Shown here: positions 6,103 to 12,245 of the stretch, in pieces
Layout: every line of letters starts with the position of its first letter
Position numbering within the stretch: the first letter of the stretch is position 1
From: Oceanospirillaceae bacterium
GTDB lineage: Bacteria; Pseudomonadota; Gammaproteobacteria; Pseudomonadales; Balneatricaceae
Assembly: GCA_003521845.1 (NCBI GenBank)
Contig: DPHB01000034.1
Location: 976-15,306, forward strand
DNA length: 14,331 nucleotides
Reading direction: 5' to 3'
Position numbers and translations under genes: made by a program
The notes under the pieces: generated by a model
Database searches by the model: none
What the model saw: only the letters and a program-made list of their open reading frames with translations
Told to the model about the DNA's origin: nothing

Positions 6103-6900
6103 ATGTCTTTATTAACTTCTTTTAAGTCAACCTTCGTTCTTGCTGCCTTGTGCTTTAGTACGATGAGCTTTGCCCATTTTCAATTAGCTTACACAGAACA
6201 AGTGATCATTGAACGTGCTGGTCACGTGCCCGCTAAGTTGGTGTTTTGGCATCCCATGAGTAACGGCCATGCCATGGATATGCTACCACCACAAAACGTC
6301 TCTGTTATCCACCGTGGTAAAACCACTGACTTGACTTCAACGCTGGTGCAAACCACATTCAAAGGCCTAGCTAATGAAGCCGTAAGCTGGGATGTTAACG
6401 TGCCAGTAAAGCGCTCCGGTGACTATGTATTGGTTGTGACTCCAGAACCTTACTATGAGGAGTCGGAAGATATTTACATCCAACAAATTGCCAAGTCCTA
6501 TCTTAATCGCAATCAGTTTCCTACGGACTGGCAACAAACCCAAGGTTTGAAGACCGAAATACGACCCCTAGTAAAGCCATACAGCGTAGCTAAAGGTACT
6601 AATTTTCGTGGCCAGGTTTTAAGCGAGGGCAAACCAGTCGCTTTTGCTGAAATAGAAGTTGAATACATGGTGGCTTTGCCTGATATGGCTAACAATGCCG
6701 TTAGTGGAGATGCCAGCATTGAGCTGCCTGGTGGTGCCATGACTATTTTGAGCGATGCCCATGGTGTCTTTAGCATGGCTTTGCCCAAAGTGGGGCATTG
6801 GGGATTTGCGGCCTTGGGTACTGGCCCAGATGGCAACTATAAAGGCAAAGAGCTGTCGCAAGATGCCGTTATTTGGGTGCAAGTTCATGACTTTAACTAG
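6103..6900 (+). CDS. DUF4198 periplasmic protein of cobalt ECF transporter (NikK-like)
   Basis: The preferred ATG at 6103 gives 265 residues with a clear signal peptide: charged start, hydrophobic FVLAALCFSTM, then a SFA-H cleavage site after residue 24. The upstream ATG at 6064 would add 13 residues and lies inside the riboswitch platform, so it is rejected. The mature part is a DUF4198 protein with FWHPMSNGHAMDM (His50, His56), a long beta-rich middle, and a carboxypeptidase-regulatory-like C-terminal half with HGVFSMALPKVGHWGFAA. DUF4198 proteins of this type are extracytoplasmic partners of ECF nickel/cobalt transporters (NikK in the literature as I recall it). It lies ten bases before cbiM and is the first gene under the B12 riboswitch. 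A role in metal capture or delivery to CbiM is inferred. Mature residue 1 would be histidine. Confidence 0.85.
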   Translation: MSLLTSFKSTFVLAALCFSTMSFAHFQLAYTEQVIIERAGHVPAKLVFWHPMSNGHAMDMLPPQNVSVIHRGKTTDLTSTLVQTTFKGLANEAVSWDVNVPVKRSGDYVLVVTPEPYYEESEDIYIQQIAKSYLNRNQFPTDWQQTQGLKTEIRPLVKPYSVAKGTNFRGQVLSEGKPVAFAEIEVEYMVALPDMANNAVSGDASIELPGGAMTILSDAHGVFSMALPKVGHWGFAALGTGPDGNYKGKELSQDAVIWVQVHDFN

Positions 6901-6909
6901 GGCCTGAAT

Positions 6910-7515
6910 ATGCATATTGTTGATGGTGCCCTAAGTAGCGAAGTGCTGATCGCTGGTGCGGCCTTAACCGGCCTAGGCTTGACGCTAGGGCTACGCCGTA
7001 TGCCCCTAGAAAAGATCCCCGCTACTGGCATGTTAGCGGCTACCTTCTTTGTGGCATCGTTAATTCATGTGCCATTAGGCCCGTCATCCGTACACCTGAT
7101 TATGAATGGGGTAGCAGGCCTCTTGCTAGGCTGGGCGGCGGTACCGGCACTATTTGTTGGTTTATTACTGCAAGCCGTATTTTTTGGTTACGGTGGTATT
7201 ACCGTGTTGGGTATCAATGCCGTCAATATTGCTATGCCAGCGGTGGCTGCATATTATTTGGTGCGGCCATTCCTTATGCGCGCCAGTGCCAAGCAAAGCT
7301 TTGTCTTGGGCGCTCTTGGTGGTGGCCTAGCGGTAGCATTAACAACAGTGATGGTAGCGCTCAGCCTCTGGCTAAGTGGTGACGAGTTTATTCCTGCAGC
7401 GCAACTAGTGCTGATTAGCCACATACCCGTGGTGGTGATTGAAGCGCTGTTATCTGGCGCCACTGTGTACTTGGTGTGCAAAGTGAAGCCAGAATTACTC
7501 AGAGATAGGAGTTAA
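6910..7515 (+). CDS. cbiM: Cobalt ECF transporter S component CbiM
   Basis: The 201-residue product begins MHIVDGALS, the defining CbiM/NikM N-terminus in which Met1 and His2 take part in metal binding. His53 and His62 (SLIHVPLGPSSVHLIMNG) provide further ligands as in the characterised NikM fold. Five to six hydrophobic helices follow, including GLLLGWAAVPALFVGLLLQA and a conserved FFGYGGITVLGINAVNIAMP segment. CbiM is the membrane substrate-binding subunit that works with CbiQ and CbiO. It lacks the fused or adjacent CbiN; the two accessory proteins of this operon take that place. The ATG must be exactly here because His2 is essential in the family. Cobalt is preferred over nickel because of the riboswitch upstream. 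Confidence 0.95.
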   Translation: MHIVDGALSSEVLIAGAALTGLGLTLGLRRMPLEKIPATGMLAATFFVASLIHVPLGPSSVHLIMNGVAGLLLGWAAVPALFVGLLLQAVFFGYGGITVLGINAVNIAMPAVAAYYLVRPFLMRASAKQSFVLGALGGGLAVALTTVMVALSLWLSGDEFIPAAQLVLISHIPVVVIEALLSGATVYLVCKVKPELLRDRS

Positions 7516-7520
7516 TTTAT

Positions 7521-8126
7521 ATGCGCATTAATTCAGGGCTATCTTGCGTAATTTTATCTTTGCTTTTACTGGCCATCAGCGGTGGTAGTTGGGCGCACAA
7601 GGTGATCTTTGATGTGTATCCTAGTGGTGCCGTTATTGAAGGTGAGCTTGGTTTTTCCAATGGTGATATGGCGCTCGAACAATTGATCTCTGTGCAAGAT
7701 GATTCTGGCCTTGAGATAGCCCAGATATACACCGACAATGAAGGCTTCTTTGTTTTTACGCCAGCTCAAAAAGTGGCCATGACTTTTGTGGCTGACTTAG
7801 GTGCCGGTCATGTGGCACAAGCTAATGTTACACCTGAAGATATGACATCAAGTGGTACCTTTGCCGCCGCCGCGAGTGTCACTACTGAGGCCCCGGTAAA
7901 CACACAAAAGACGCAAGTAGTGACACCGGCAAACCGCAAGCAAGCAAGCAATGTTGCTGAACAGCTAGGTAAATTGTCGAGCGAATTAAAGCACATGCGC
8001 CGTGAGATAAAGTCTTACAAAGAAAAGCAAAATCTACAGACGATTTTGGGCGGCATAGGCTATATATTTGGTCTTGTGGGGCTAGCGTATTATCTTGCAG
8101 CCCGTCGTAAGCTGCAGGATCAATAA
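7521..8126 (+). CDS. NikL/CbiL-like accessory protein of ECF cobalt transporter
   Basis: The 201-residue product has a signal peptide (SCVILSLLLLAISGGSWA, cleavage after residue 25, mature protein starting His-Lys-Val). A beta-sandwich-like domain follows (about 27-95, with YPSGAVIEGELGFSNGDMAL and YTDNEGFFVFTP). Next come a low-complexity Ala/Thr/Val linker, a charged helix likely to form a coiled coil (LSSELKHMRREIKSYKEKQN) and one C-terminal membrane segment (ILGGIGYIFGLVGLAYYLAA) with positive residues behind it. This is the layout of NikL, an additional subunit of nickel/cobalt ECF transporters. The domain would sit in the periplasm, tethered beside CbiM. AGGAG nine bases upstream supports the ATG, and the gene starts six bases after cbiM ends. 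A role as CbiN substitute or metal funnel is inference. Confidence 0.8.
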   Translation: MRINSGLSCVILSLLLLAISGGSWAHKVIFDVYPSGAVIEGELGFSNGDMALEQLISVQDDSGLEIAQIYTDNEGFFVFTPAQKVAMTFVADLGAGHVAQANVTPEDMTSSGTFAAAASVTTEAPVNTQKTQVVTPANRKQASNVAEQLGKLSSELKHMRREIKSYKEKQNLQTILGGIGYIFGLVGLAYYLAARRKLQDQ

Positions 8127-8127
8127 C

Positions 8128-8862
8128 ATGGTTTGGGTAATAGGTATCGATCCCCGGGCGCGCATCGTCTTGGCCTTGCTGTTTAGTATTGTGGTGGTGT
8201 CTTTGCACGCTATGCCGCTGCTGCTGACCACCTTTGCGATGGCGTTAGTGGTGTTGTTAGGTTCTGGTTTGCCATGGCGACAGACCCTCAAGCGTATGCT
8301 GGCCATGGATGGGTTTATACTGATTATGCTCATCATGTTACCTTTTACCGTACCCGGTGATGCTTGGTTTGAGGTGTGGGGGCTTACGGCCACTTGGCAA
8401 GGGTTCTGGCGAGCGCTGGAAATTGCTGTGAAGGCCAACGCCGTGATACTGATGTTATTGGCATTGGTAGGTAGTATGGAAAGTGTAACCTTAGGGCAAG
8501 CCCTAGGTAAGCTAAGGGTCCCCATGGCACTCGTTCACTTACTGTTATTTACTGTGCGTTATATTGAAGTATTGAAAGAAGAATACCAGCGCCTACGCCA
8601 AGCCATGAAAGCCAGAGCCTTTAGGCCGGGTAATAACTGGCATACTTATCGTAGTGTAGGGTATTTATTTGGCATGTTATTGGTGCGCGCTATGGAGCGT
8701 TCAGAACGTGTTATGGAAGCCATGAAATGTCGTGGTTTTACGGGCCAATTGCCTATGCTTGTGCAATTGCGTATGGGCCTCGTAGACTGGTTGTTTATGT
8801 CTGTCATGCTGCTAGCACTTAGCAGCTTAGTGTTTTTGGAGATATATCGTGTCTTTATTTGA
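8128..8862 (+). CDS. cbiQ: Cobalt ECF transporter transmembrane T component CbiQ
   Basis: The 244-residue product starts MVWVIGIDPRARIVLALL, the usual CbiQ opening, and has about five membrane helices. The cytoplasmic coupling helices end in KARAF (161-165) and KCRGF (200-204), the paired Ala-Arg-Gly-like motifs through which ECF T components contact the ATPase. An upstream ATG at 8095 would add 11 residues and overlap the preceding gene; the ATG at 8128 has AGGA eight bases upstream and is chosen. CbiQ is the scaffold that couples CbiO to CbiM. Its last 14 bases overlap cbiO, which points to coupled translation and fixed subunit ratio. Confidence 0.93.
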   Translation: MVWVIGIDPRARIVLALLFSIVVVSLHAMPLLLTTFAMALVVLLGSGLPWRQTLKRMLAMDGFILIMLIMLPFTVPGDAWFEVWGLTATWQGFWRALEIAVKANAVILMLLALVGSMESVTLGQALGKLRVPMALVHLLLFTVRYIEVLKEEYQRLRQAMKARAFRPGNNWHTYRSVGYLFGMLLVRAMERSERVMEAMKCRGFTGQLPMLVQLRMGLVDWLFMSVMLLALSSLVFLEIYRVFI

Positions 8863-9526
8863 GCTTGCCAATATTCACTTTGGCTACGTTGGCCGTCCAC
8901 CTATTCTCGATGGTGCTAATCTCTCCTTGCAAGCAGGTGAAAGATTATGTATTACTGGCCATAACGGGGCGGGTAAGTCGACCATGTTGCGTATCATGGT
9001 GGGTCTATTGAAACCCAATAAAGGCACCATACAGGCCTTTGGTCAGTCGTGTGTGAAGGATCAAGACTTTTATACTATACGGCAGCGTGCTGGTTTGGTA
9101 TTTCAAGATGCCGATGATCAGCTGTTTTGCCCAACCGTCGCCGAAGACATCGCTTTTGGCCCATTAAATCAAGGTAAAACGCCCGACCAAGCCATGCAGA
9201 TCGTTACGGATTTGTTGCAAGAATGGGAACTGGGTTATTTGCAAGATCGTATTACCCACAAGCTATCCGGTGGTGAAAAGCGTTTGGTTGCTCTGGCCTC
9301 GGTATTGGCAATGCAGCCCGAAGTACTGTTGTTGGACGAGCCAACCAATGCACTTGATGAAAGCAACGAAGCAAGGCTAGTAGAAATTCTTCAGAATTTG
9401 CCACAAGCCATGGTGTTGGTAAGCCACGACCCACACTTTCGCCGCAAAATAGGCAATCGCACCCTACGTTTATTAGATGGCAAGCTGGTTGAGCCTGCTG
9501 CCTCCTGCCGCCACGCCGTGGCCTAG
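8849..9526 (+). CDS. cbiO: Cobalt ECF transporter ATP-binding protein CbiO
   Basis: The 225-residue product is an ABC ATPase: Walker A GHNGAGKS (37-44), Q-loop FQDADDQLF (85-93, with the extra residues typical of CbiO/EcfA), signature LSGGEK (139-144), Walker B LLLDEP (160-165) and H-loop His193 in VSHDPHF. A single copy is present, so a CbiO homodimer would power transport. The start is GTG, with TGGAG seven bases upstream, inside the end of cbiQ. It is the last gene of the riboswitch operon. The convergent DM13 gene ends 16 bases away and I see no strong terminator between, only a short GCCAC-GCC-GTGGC hairpin inside the 3' end of the gene (9510-9522). Confidence 0.95.
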   Translation: MSLFELANIHFGYVGRPPILDGANLSLQAGERLCITGHNGAGKSTMLRIMVGLLKPNKGTIQAFGQSCVKDQDFYTIRQRAGLVFQDADDQLFCPTVAEDIAFGPLNQGKTPDQAMQIVTDLLQEWELGYLQDRITHKLSGGEKRLVALASVLAMQPEVLLLDEPTNALDESNEARLVEILQNLPQAMVLVSHDPHFRRKIGNRTLRLLDGKLVEPAASCRHAVA

Positions 9527-9542
9527 TGGGCGGTTAGTGAGC

Positions 9543-10013
9543 TTATAGCTGATATTGTGCCGAGCTAATAAAGGCACCGAAGGTCTCACACCACACTATC
9601 ACGGTATTGTAGTCATTGATGTTGACGTCAGTGGTAATAGGTACAATAAAGTTTTCGAAATTGCGCACTGAACCTAATGCCACCATATGACGCCGGTTGG
9701 CATTAAAGCTGGCCCGGTCATCAACATAAACGGTGGATAGGTAAAGCACATAATCGGGTCCCGGCGCGAGCTCTCCCTGCAAGGAAATCGAATTAGCATT
9801 GATGCTAACTTCACCTTCACCCCAATGTAAAAAATCACTCCCCGGAAGATCACGCACAAAGTCCGCCTTAAATTGACTAGAGGCCGCTAAGGCTTGTATC
9901 TCCGCGTCGCTTGGTTGTGATGGCTGAATTACAATTGGCAGCATGTAAATGCCAATGACAAAGCCTACGACTAAGGTGATTAGGTGGGATATAAAGGAAA
10001 ACATATTTAGCAT
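9543..10013 (-). CDS. Membrane-anchored DM13 domain protein
   Basis: The 156-residue product has an N-terminal hydrophobic segment (about 5-27, FSFISHLITLVVGFVIGIYM) with no obvious cleavage site, so it is probably a membrane anchor. A single DM13 domain follows (about 45-156): SDFLHWGEGEVSI, LQGELAPGPDYVLYLS, then NFENFIVPI and the closing YNTVIVWCETFGAFISSAQY. The conserved Cys in VWCETF is kept. DM13 domains have been proposed to take part in electron transfer; no substrate is known to me. The ATG at 10013 lacks a clear Shine-Dalgarno, and an in-frame ATG at 10004 is an alternative. It lies alone between the cobalt operon and mobB-moeA, on the same strand as the latter. Confidence 0.85.
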   Translation of the reverse strand: MLNMFSFISHLITLVVGFVIGIYMLPIVIQPSQPSDAEIQALAASSQFKADFVRDLPGSDFLHWGEGEVSINANSISLQGELAPGPDYVLYLSTVYVDDRASFNANRRHMVALGSVRNFENFIVPITTDVNINDYNTVIVWCETFGAFISSAQYQL

Positions 10014-10202
10014 CTATTTTTGTGGTGGGTCGAAATAGCTTAGCAAAAAAATTGGATATGGCTTGTTTAACGGTGTTGGTTGAGATAAACCGCACCAGGT
10101 CCTAGCGTCTCTACTTCGTCTTCATTGTTATAAAGATGGCATTTTCTCAATATACGCAGGCTTTGCTACCACGCCAATCAATGTTGAATGACTGCATTGT
10201 GG

Positions 10203-11975
10203 CTAGTCAGTAAAGCTAGCAAAAGGTAGGAAGCTAACCTGTGCACCATTAGGTAGGTAACTAGTCGCTTCGTCCACTTCTACTAGGCCGTCAGCTTTGG
10301 TGAGGGAGGTGAGTATGCCAGAGCCATGGGAGGCGCTGCGTTTGAGCAGGTAACTACCATCGGCTTGTTGTTCTCGATAGACGCGCAGCCACTCACGACG
10401 CCCGGCCTTCTTGTTGACTTCAAAACCCAATGTCTGGGGGTAGCATTGAGGATGCTGCCATGGGCCACCACCAATGGCATTGATTAAGGGCTGGCCAAAC
10501 ATCAAGCTGCAAACATTAGCGGCCACGGGGTTGCCTGGCAGGCCTAAAAATAAGGCTTGGCCAAGCTGGCCGAAGGCCAAGGGACGGCCAGGTTTGATGG
10601 CAACACGCCAGGCATGCACCTGGCCTAGCTCTTGGAGAACTTGGGCAATGTGATCATGCTTACCAGTGCTAGCACCACCAGATGTGACGATTAATTGGTG
10701 GTCTGTGCTGGCTTGCTGCAAGGCCTGTTTGATGGTGTCGTAATCATCTTCTAGGATGCCCAGATCGGTTACCTGGCAGTGCAGGCTTTCATACAGGGCT
10801 TTGAGCATGTAACGGTTAACGTCATAGATGCCATCCGCCGGGAGTTCTGTACCGAGTTCATGCACTTCGTTACCGGTTGAGAAGAGGGCAACTTTAACCG
10901 GCTGGTAAACAGTTAGCTGGGCAATGCCTGCGGCGGCAGCTATGCCAATGTCTTGCGGGCGTAAACGTTGGCCTGGTTGAATGATGATGTCGCCTTGAGC
11001 CACATCTTCACCTTGGCTACGCCAGTTGCTGTTGGCCTTGCAGTTACGTGGAAAAGTGACGAGGCCGGCGACGCAAATGGCATCTTCTTGCATGACAATG
11101 GTATCGGCCCCGGCCGGTAAGGGTGCACCAGTGAATACCCGTAAGCACTTGCCGGCTACTAGGCTGGTGCGGTTGTTACCGCCAGCGTTAGCTTCGCCTG
11201 TCATGGCGGTCAGTTGGAAGTTGTGTGCCGCAAGGTCGGCATAGTTAACCGCCCAGCCATCTACTGCTACATTGTTAAAACGCGGGCTGTCATGTGGGCT
11301 AGCGACTGCCTTGGCTAGGCGTAGGCCATGGCAGGCACCGAGTGGGCGGTCTTCACTGTCAACTTGAGTATGTGCCAGTTTACGCATGCTATCCCATGCG
11401 TGCTGGGCGGATAGCAAACCCTGGCTAAGGTGGTAGCAATCGTTGGTGGCTGTTTCTTGGACAGCTTTGTTGTTGGCTATGCCAGTGTGTTCGACAATAA
11501 AATCGGCGATGGCATCAATGTCGTTTAGGTTTAGCAGCGGGGCTTTAGTATCCAAGTTCTGACGGTCAGTCGCTATGGCCACAACATTGGGCACTTGTTG
11601 TTGTAACAGTCCTCGATGATTGAGTTCGCGAACTACTTCTAACTTAGCGTGCTGTTCGCCCTTATAACCTTCTATGATAACTAGGTCACAAGGTTCAAAA
11701 CGCAACAACAATTCTGCCAGGGGCGGCGTTTCTTCGCCACGGTTTTCATGCATCAAGGCCCAGCGATTGCCCGTGGCTAGCATGGTTTCTTTGGCGCCTG
11801 CCATGCGGTGACGATAGCTATCGCGTCCAGGCTCATCAACATCGACATTGTGGTGGGCGTGTTTAACGGAAGACACAAGGTAGCCACGCTGGCATAAGTT
11901 AGCGATAAGGCGCTCGACGAGGGTAGTTTTACCGTTGTTTTTCCAGCCTACAATTCCGAATACTTGCATGGGCAT
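10203..11975 (-). CDS. MobB-MoeA fusion: MGD adaptor / molybdopterin molybdotransferase
   Basis: The 590-residue product joins two enzymes that are usually separate. Residues 1-165 are MobB: VFGIVGWKNNGKTTLVERLI holds the P-loop (10-17), followed by SVKHAHHNVDVDEPGRDSYR and LVIIEGYKGE. MobB is a GTP-binding partner of MobA in MGD synthesis. Residues from about 181 to 590 form a full-length MoeA: VAVDGWAV (Asp239), RVFTGAPLPAGAD (280-291), FSTGNE (365-370), the IYDVN segment, TSGGASTG (431-438), KPGRPLAFG and GLPGNPVAANV. MoeA inserts molybdate into adenylylated molybdopterin. The linker (about 166-180) is short. This fused form is known in some gammaproteobacteria. With fdhD and mobA it completes late steps of cofactor assembly, although the three genes are split by the cobalt operon. 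The ATG at 11975 has only a weak Shine-Dalgarno, and Met3 is a possible alternative start. Confidence 0.93.
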   Translation of the reverse strand: MPMQVFGIVGWKNNGKTTLVERLIANLCQRGYLVSSVKHAHHNVDVDEPGRDSYRHRMAGAKETMLATGNRWALMHENRGEETPPLAELLLRFEPCDLVIIEGYKGEQHAKLEVVRELNHRGLLQQQVPNVVAIATDRQNLDTKAPLLNLNDIDAIADFIVEHTGIANNKAVQETATNDCYHLSQGLLSAQHAWDSMRKLAHTQVDSEDRPLGACHGLRLAKAVASPHDSPRFNNVAVDGWAVNYADLAAHNFQLTAMTGEANAGGNNRTSLVAGKCLRVFTGAPLPAGADTIVMQEDAICVAGLVTFPRNCKANSNWRSQGEDVAQGDIIIQPGQRLRPQDIGIAAAAGIAQLTVYQPVKVALFSTGNEVHELGTELPADGIYDVNRYMLKALYESLHCQVTDLGILEDDYDTIKQALQQASTDHQLIVTSGGASTGKHDHIAQVLQELGQVHAWRVAIKPGRPLAFGQLGQALFLGLPGNPVAANVCSLMFGQPLINAIGGGPWQHPQCYPQTLGFEVNKKAGRREWLRVYREQQADGSYLLKRSASHGSGILTSLTKADGLVEVDEATSYLPNGAQVSFLPFASFTD

Positions 11976-11989
11976 ACTTGCTTCAATAC

Positions 11990-12008
11990 GTTGAGATTAA
12001 ATTTCAAC
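11990..12008. promoter_or_regulatory. 19-bp near-perfect inverted repeat, candidate operator
   Basis: GTTGAGATT-A-AATTTCAAC is symmetrical about a central A with one G-T mismatch. It starts 14 bases before the mobB-moeA ATG, inside the divergent region shared with the sox operon. Length and symmetry suit a dimeric repressor or activator site. No regulator is identified. Confidence 0.35.
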
Positions 12009-12168
12009 TTTGATTGTACTCGGGTTTGCCAATCTTTGGCTTATGTTTTTGCGCCTATTTGCTATCTGCACTGCCAGCGTTGCAAGTTTATCCGGCTACC
12101 TTGATTCAGGTCGCATTTAAATAAGCCCTATGATTAGGCTTTCTGCAAAATAGACATCACTTTGTGAA

Positions 12169-12193
12169 CTCTGTCGTGAGACAGGGTTTTTTT
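12169..12193 (+). terminator. Intrinsic terminator hairpin in the sox operon leader
   Basis: CTCTGTC (12169-12175) pairs with GACAGGG (12180-12186) through seven pairs including one G-U, with a GTGA loop, and is followed directly by seven T residues (12187-12193). It acts only on the plus strand. No plus-strand gene lies upstream, so it would end either a short leader transcript (attenuation before soxB at 12246) or a small RNA. A TATGAT at 12129-12134 could be a -10 box, but no good -35 is seen. Confidence 0.7.
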
Positions 12194-12245
12194 ATTGGCG
12201 TTTCTATTTATGGATGTGTCTTGCACACGCACATGGTTTGAACCT

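Noticed and set aside
8082..8525. Minus-strand open frame of 147 codons opposite cbiQ
   Set aside because: Antisense shadow of the membrane helices of CbiQ, with low-complexity translation.
9510..9522. Terminator at the end of cbiO
   Set aside because: GCCAC-GCC-GTGGC is a stable but short hairpin within the coding end and no T-tract follows, so it cannot be called an intrinsic terminator.
12195..12245. Upstream TTG start for soxB
   Set aside because: It begins right at the terminator T-tract, adds residues with no match to the family, and the ATG at 12246 gives the standard SoxB N-terminus.
11976..12245. Glycine riboswitch upstream of soxB
   Set aside because: The conserved glycine aptamer cores, including the GGACAGAG-like end, are not present; only a terminator hairpin is seen.
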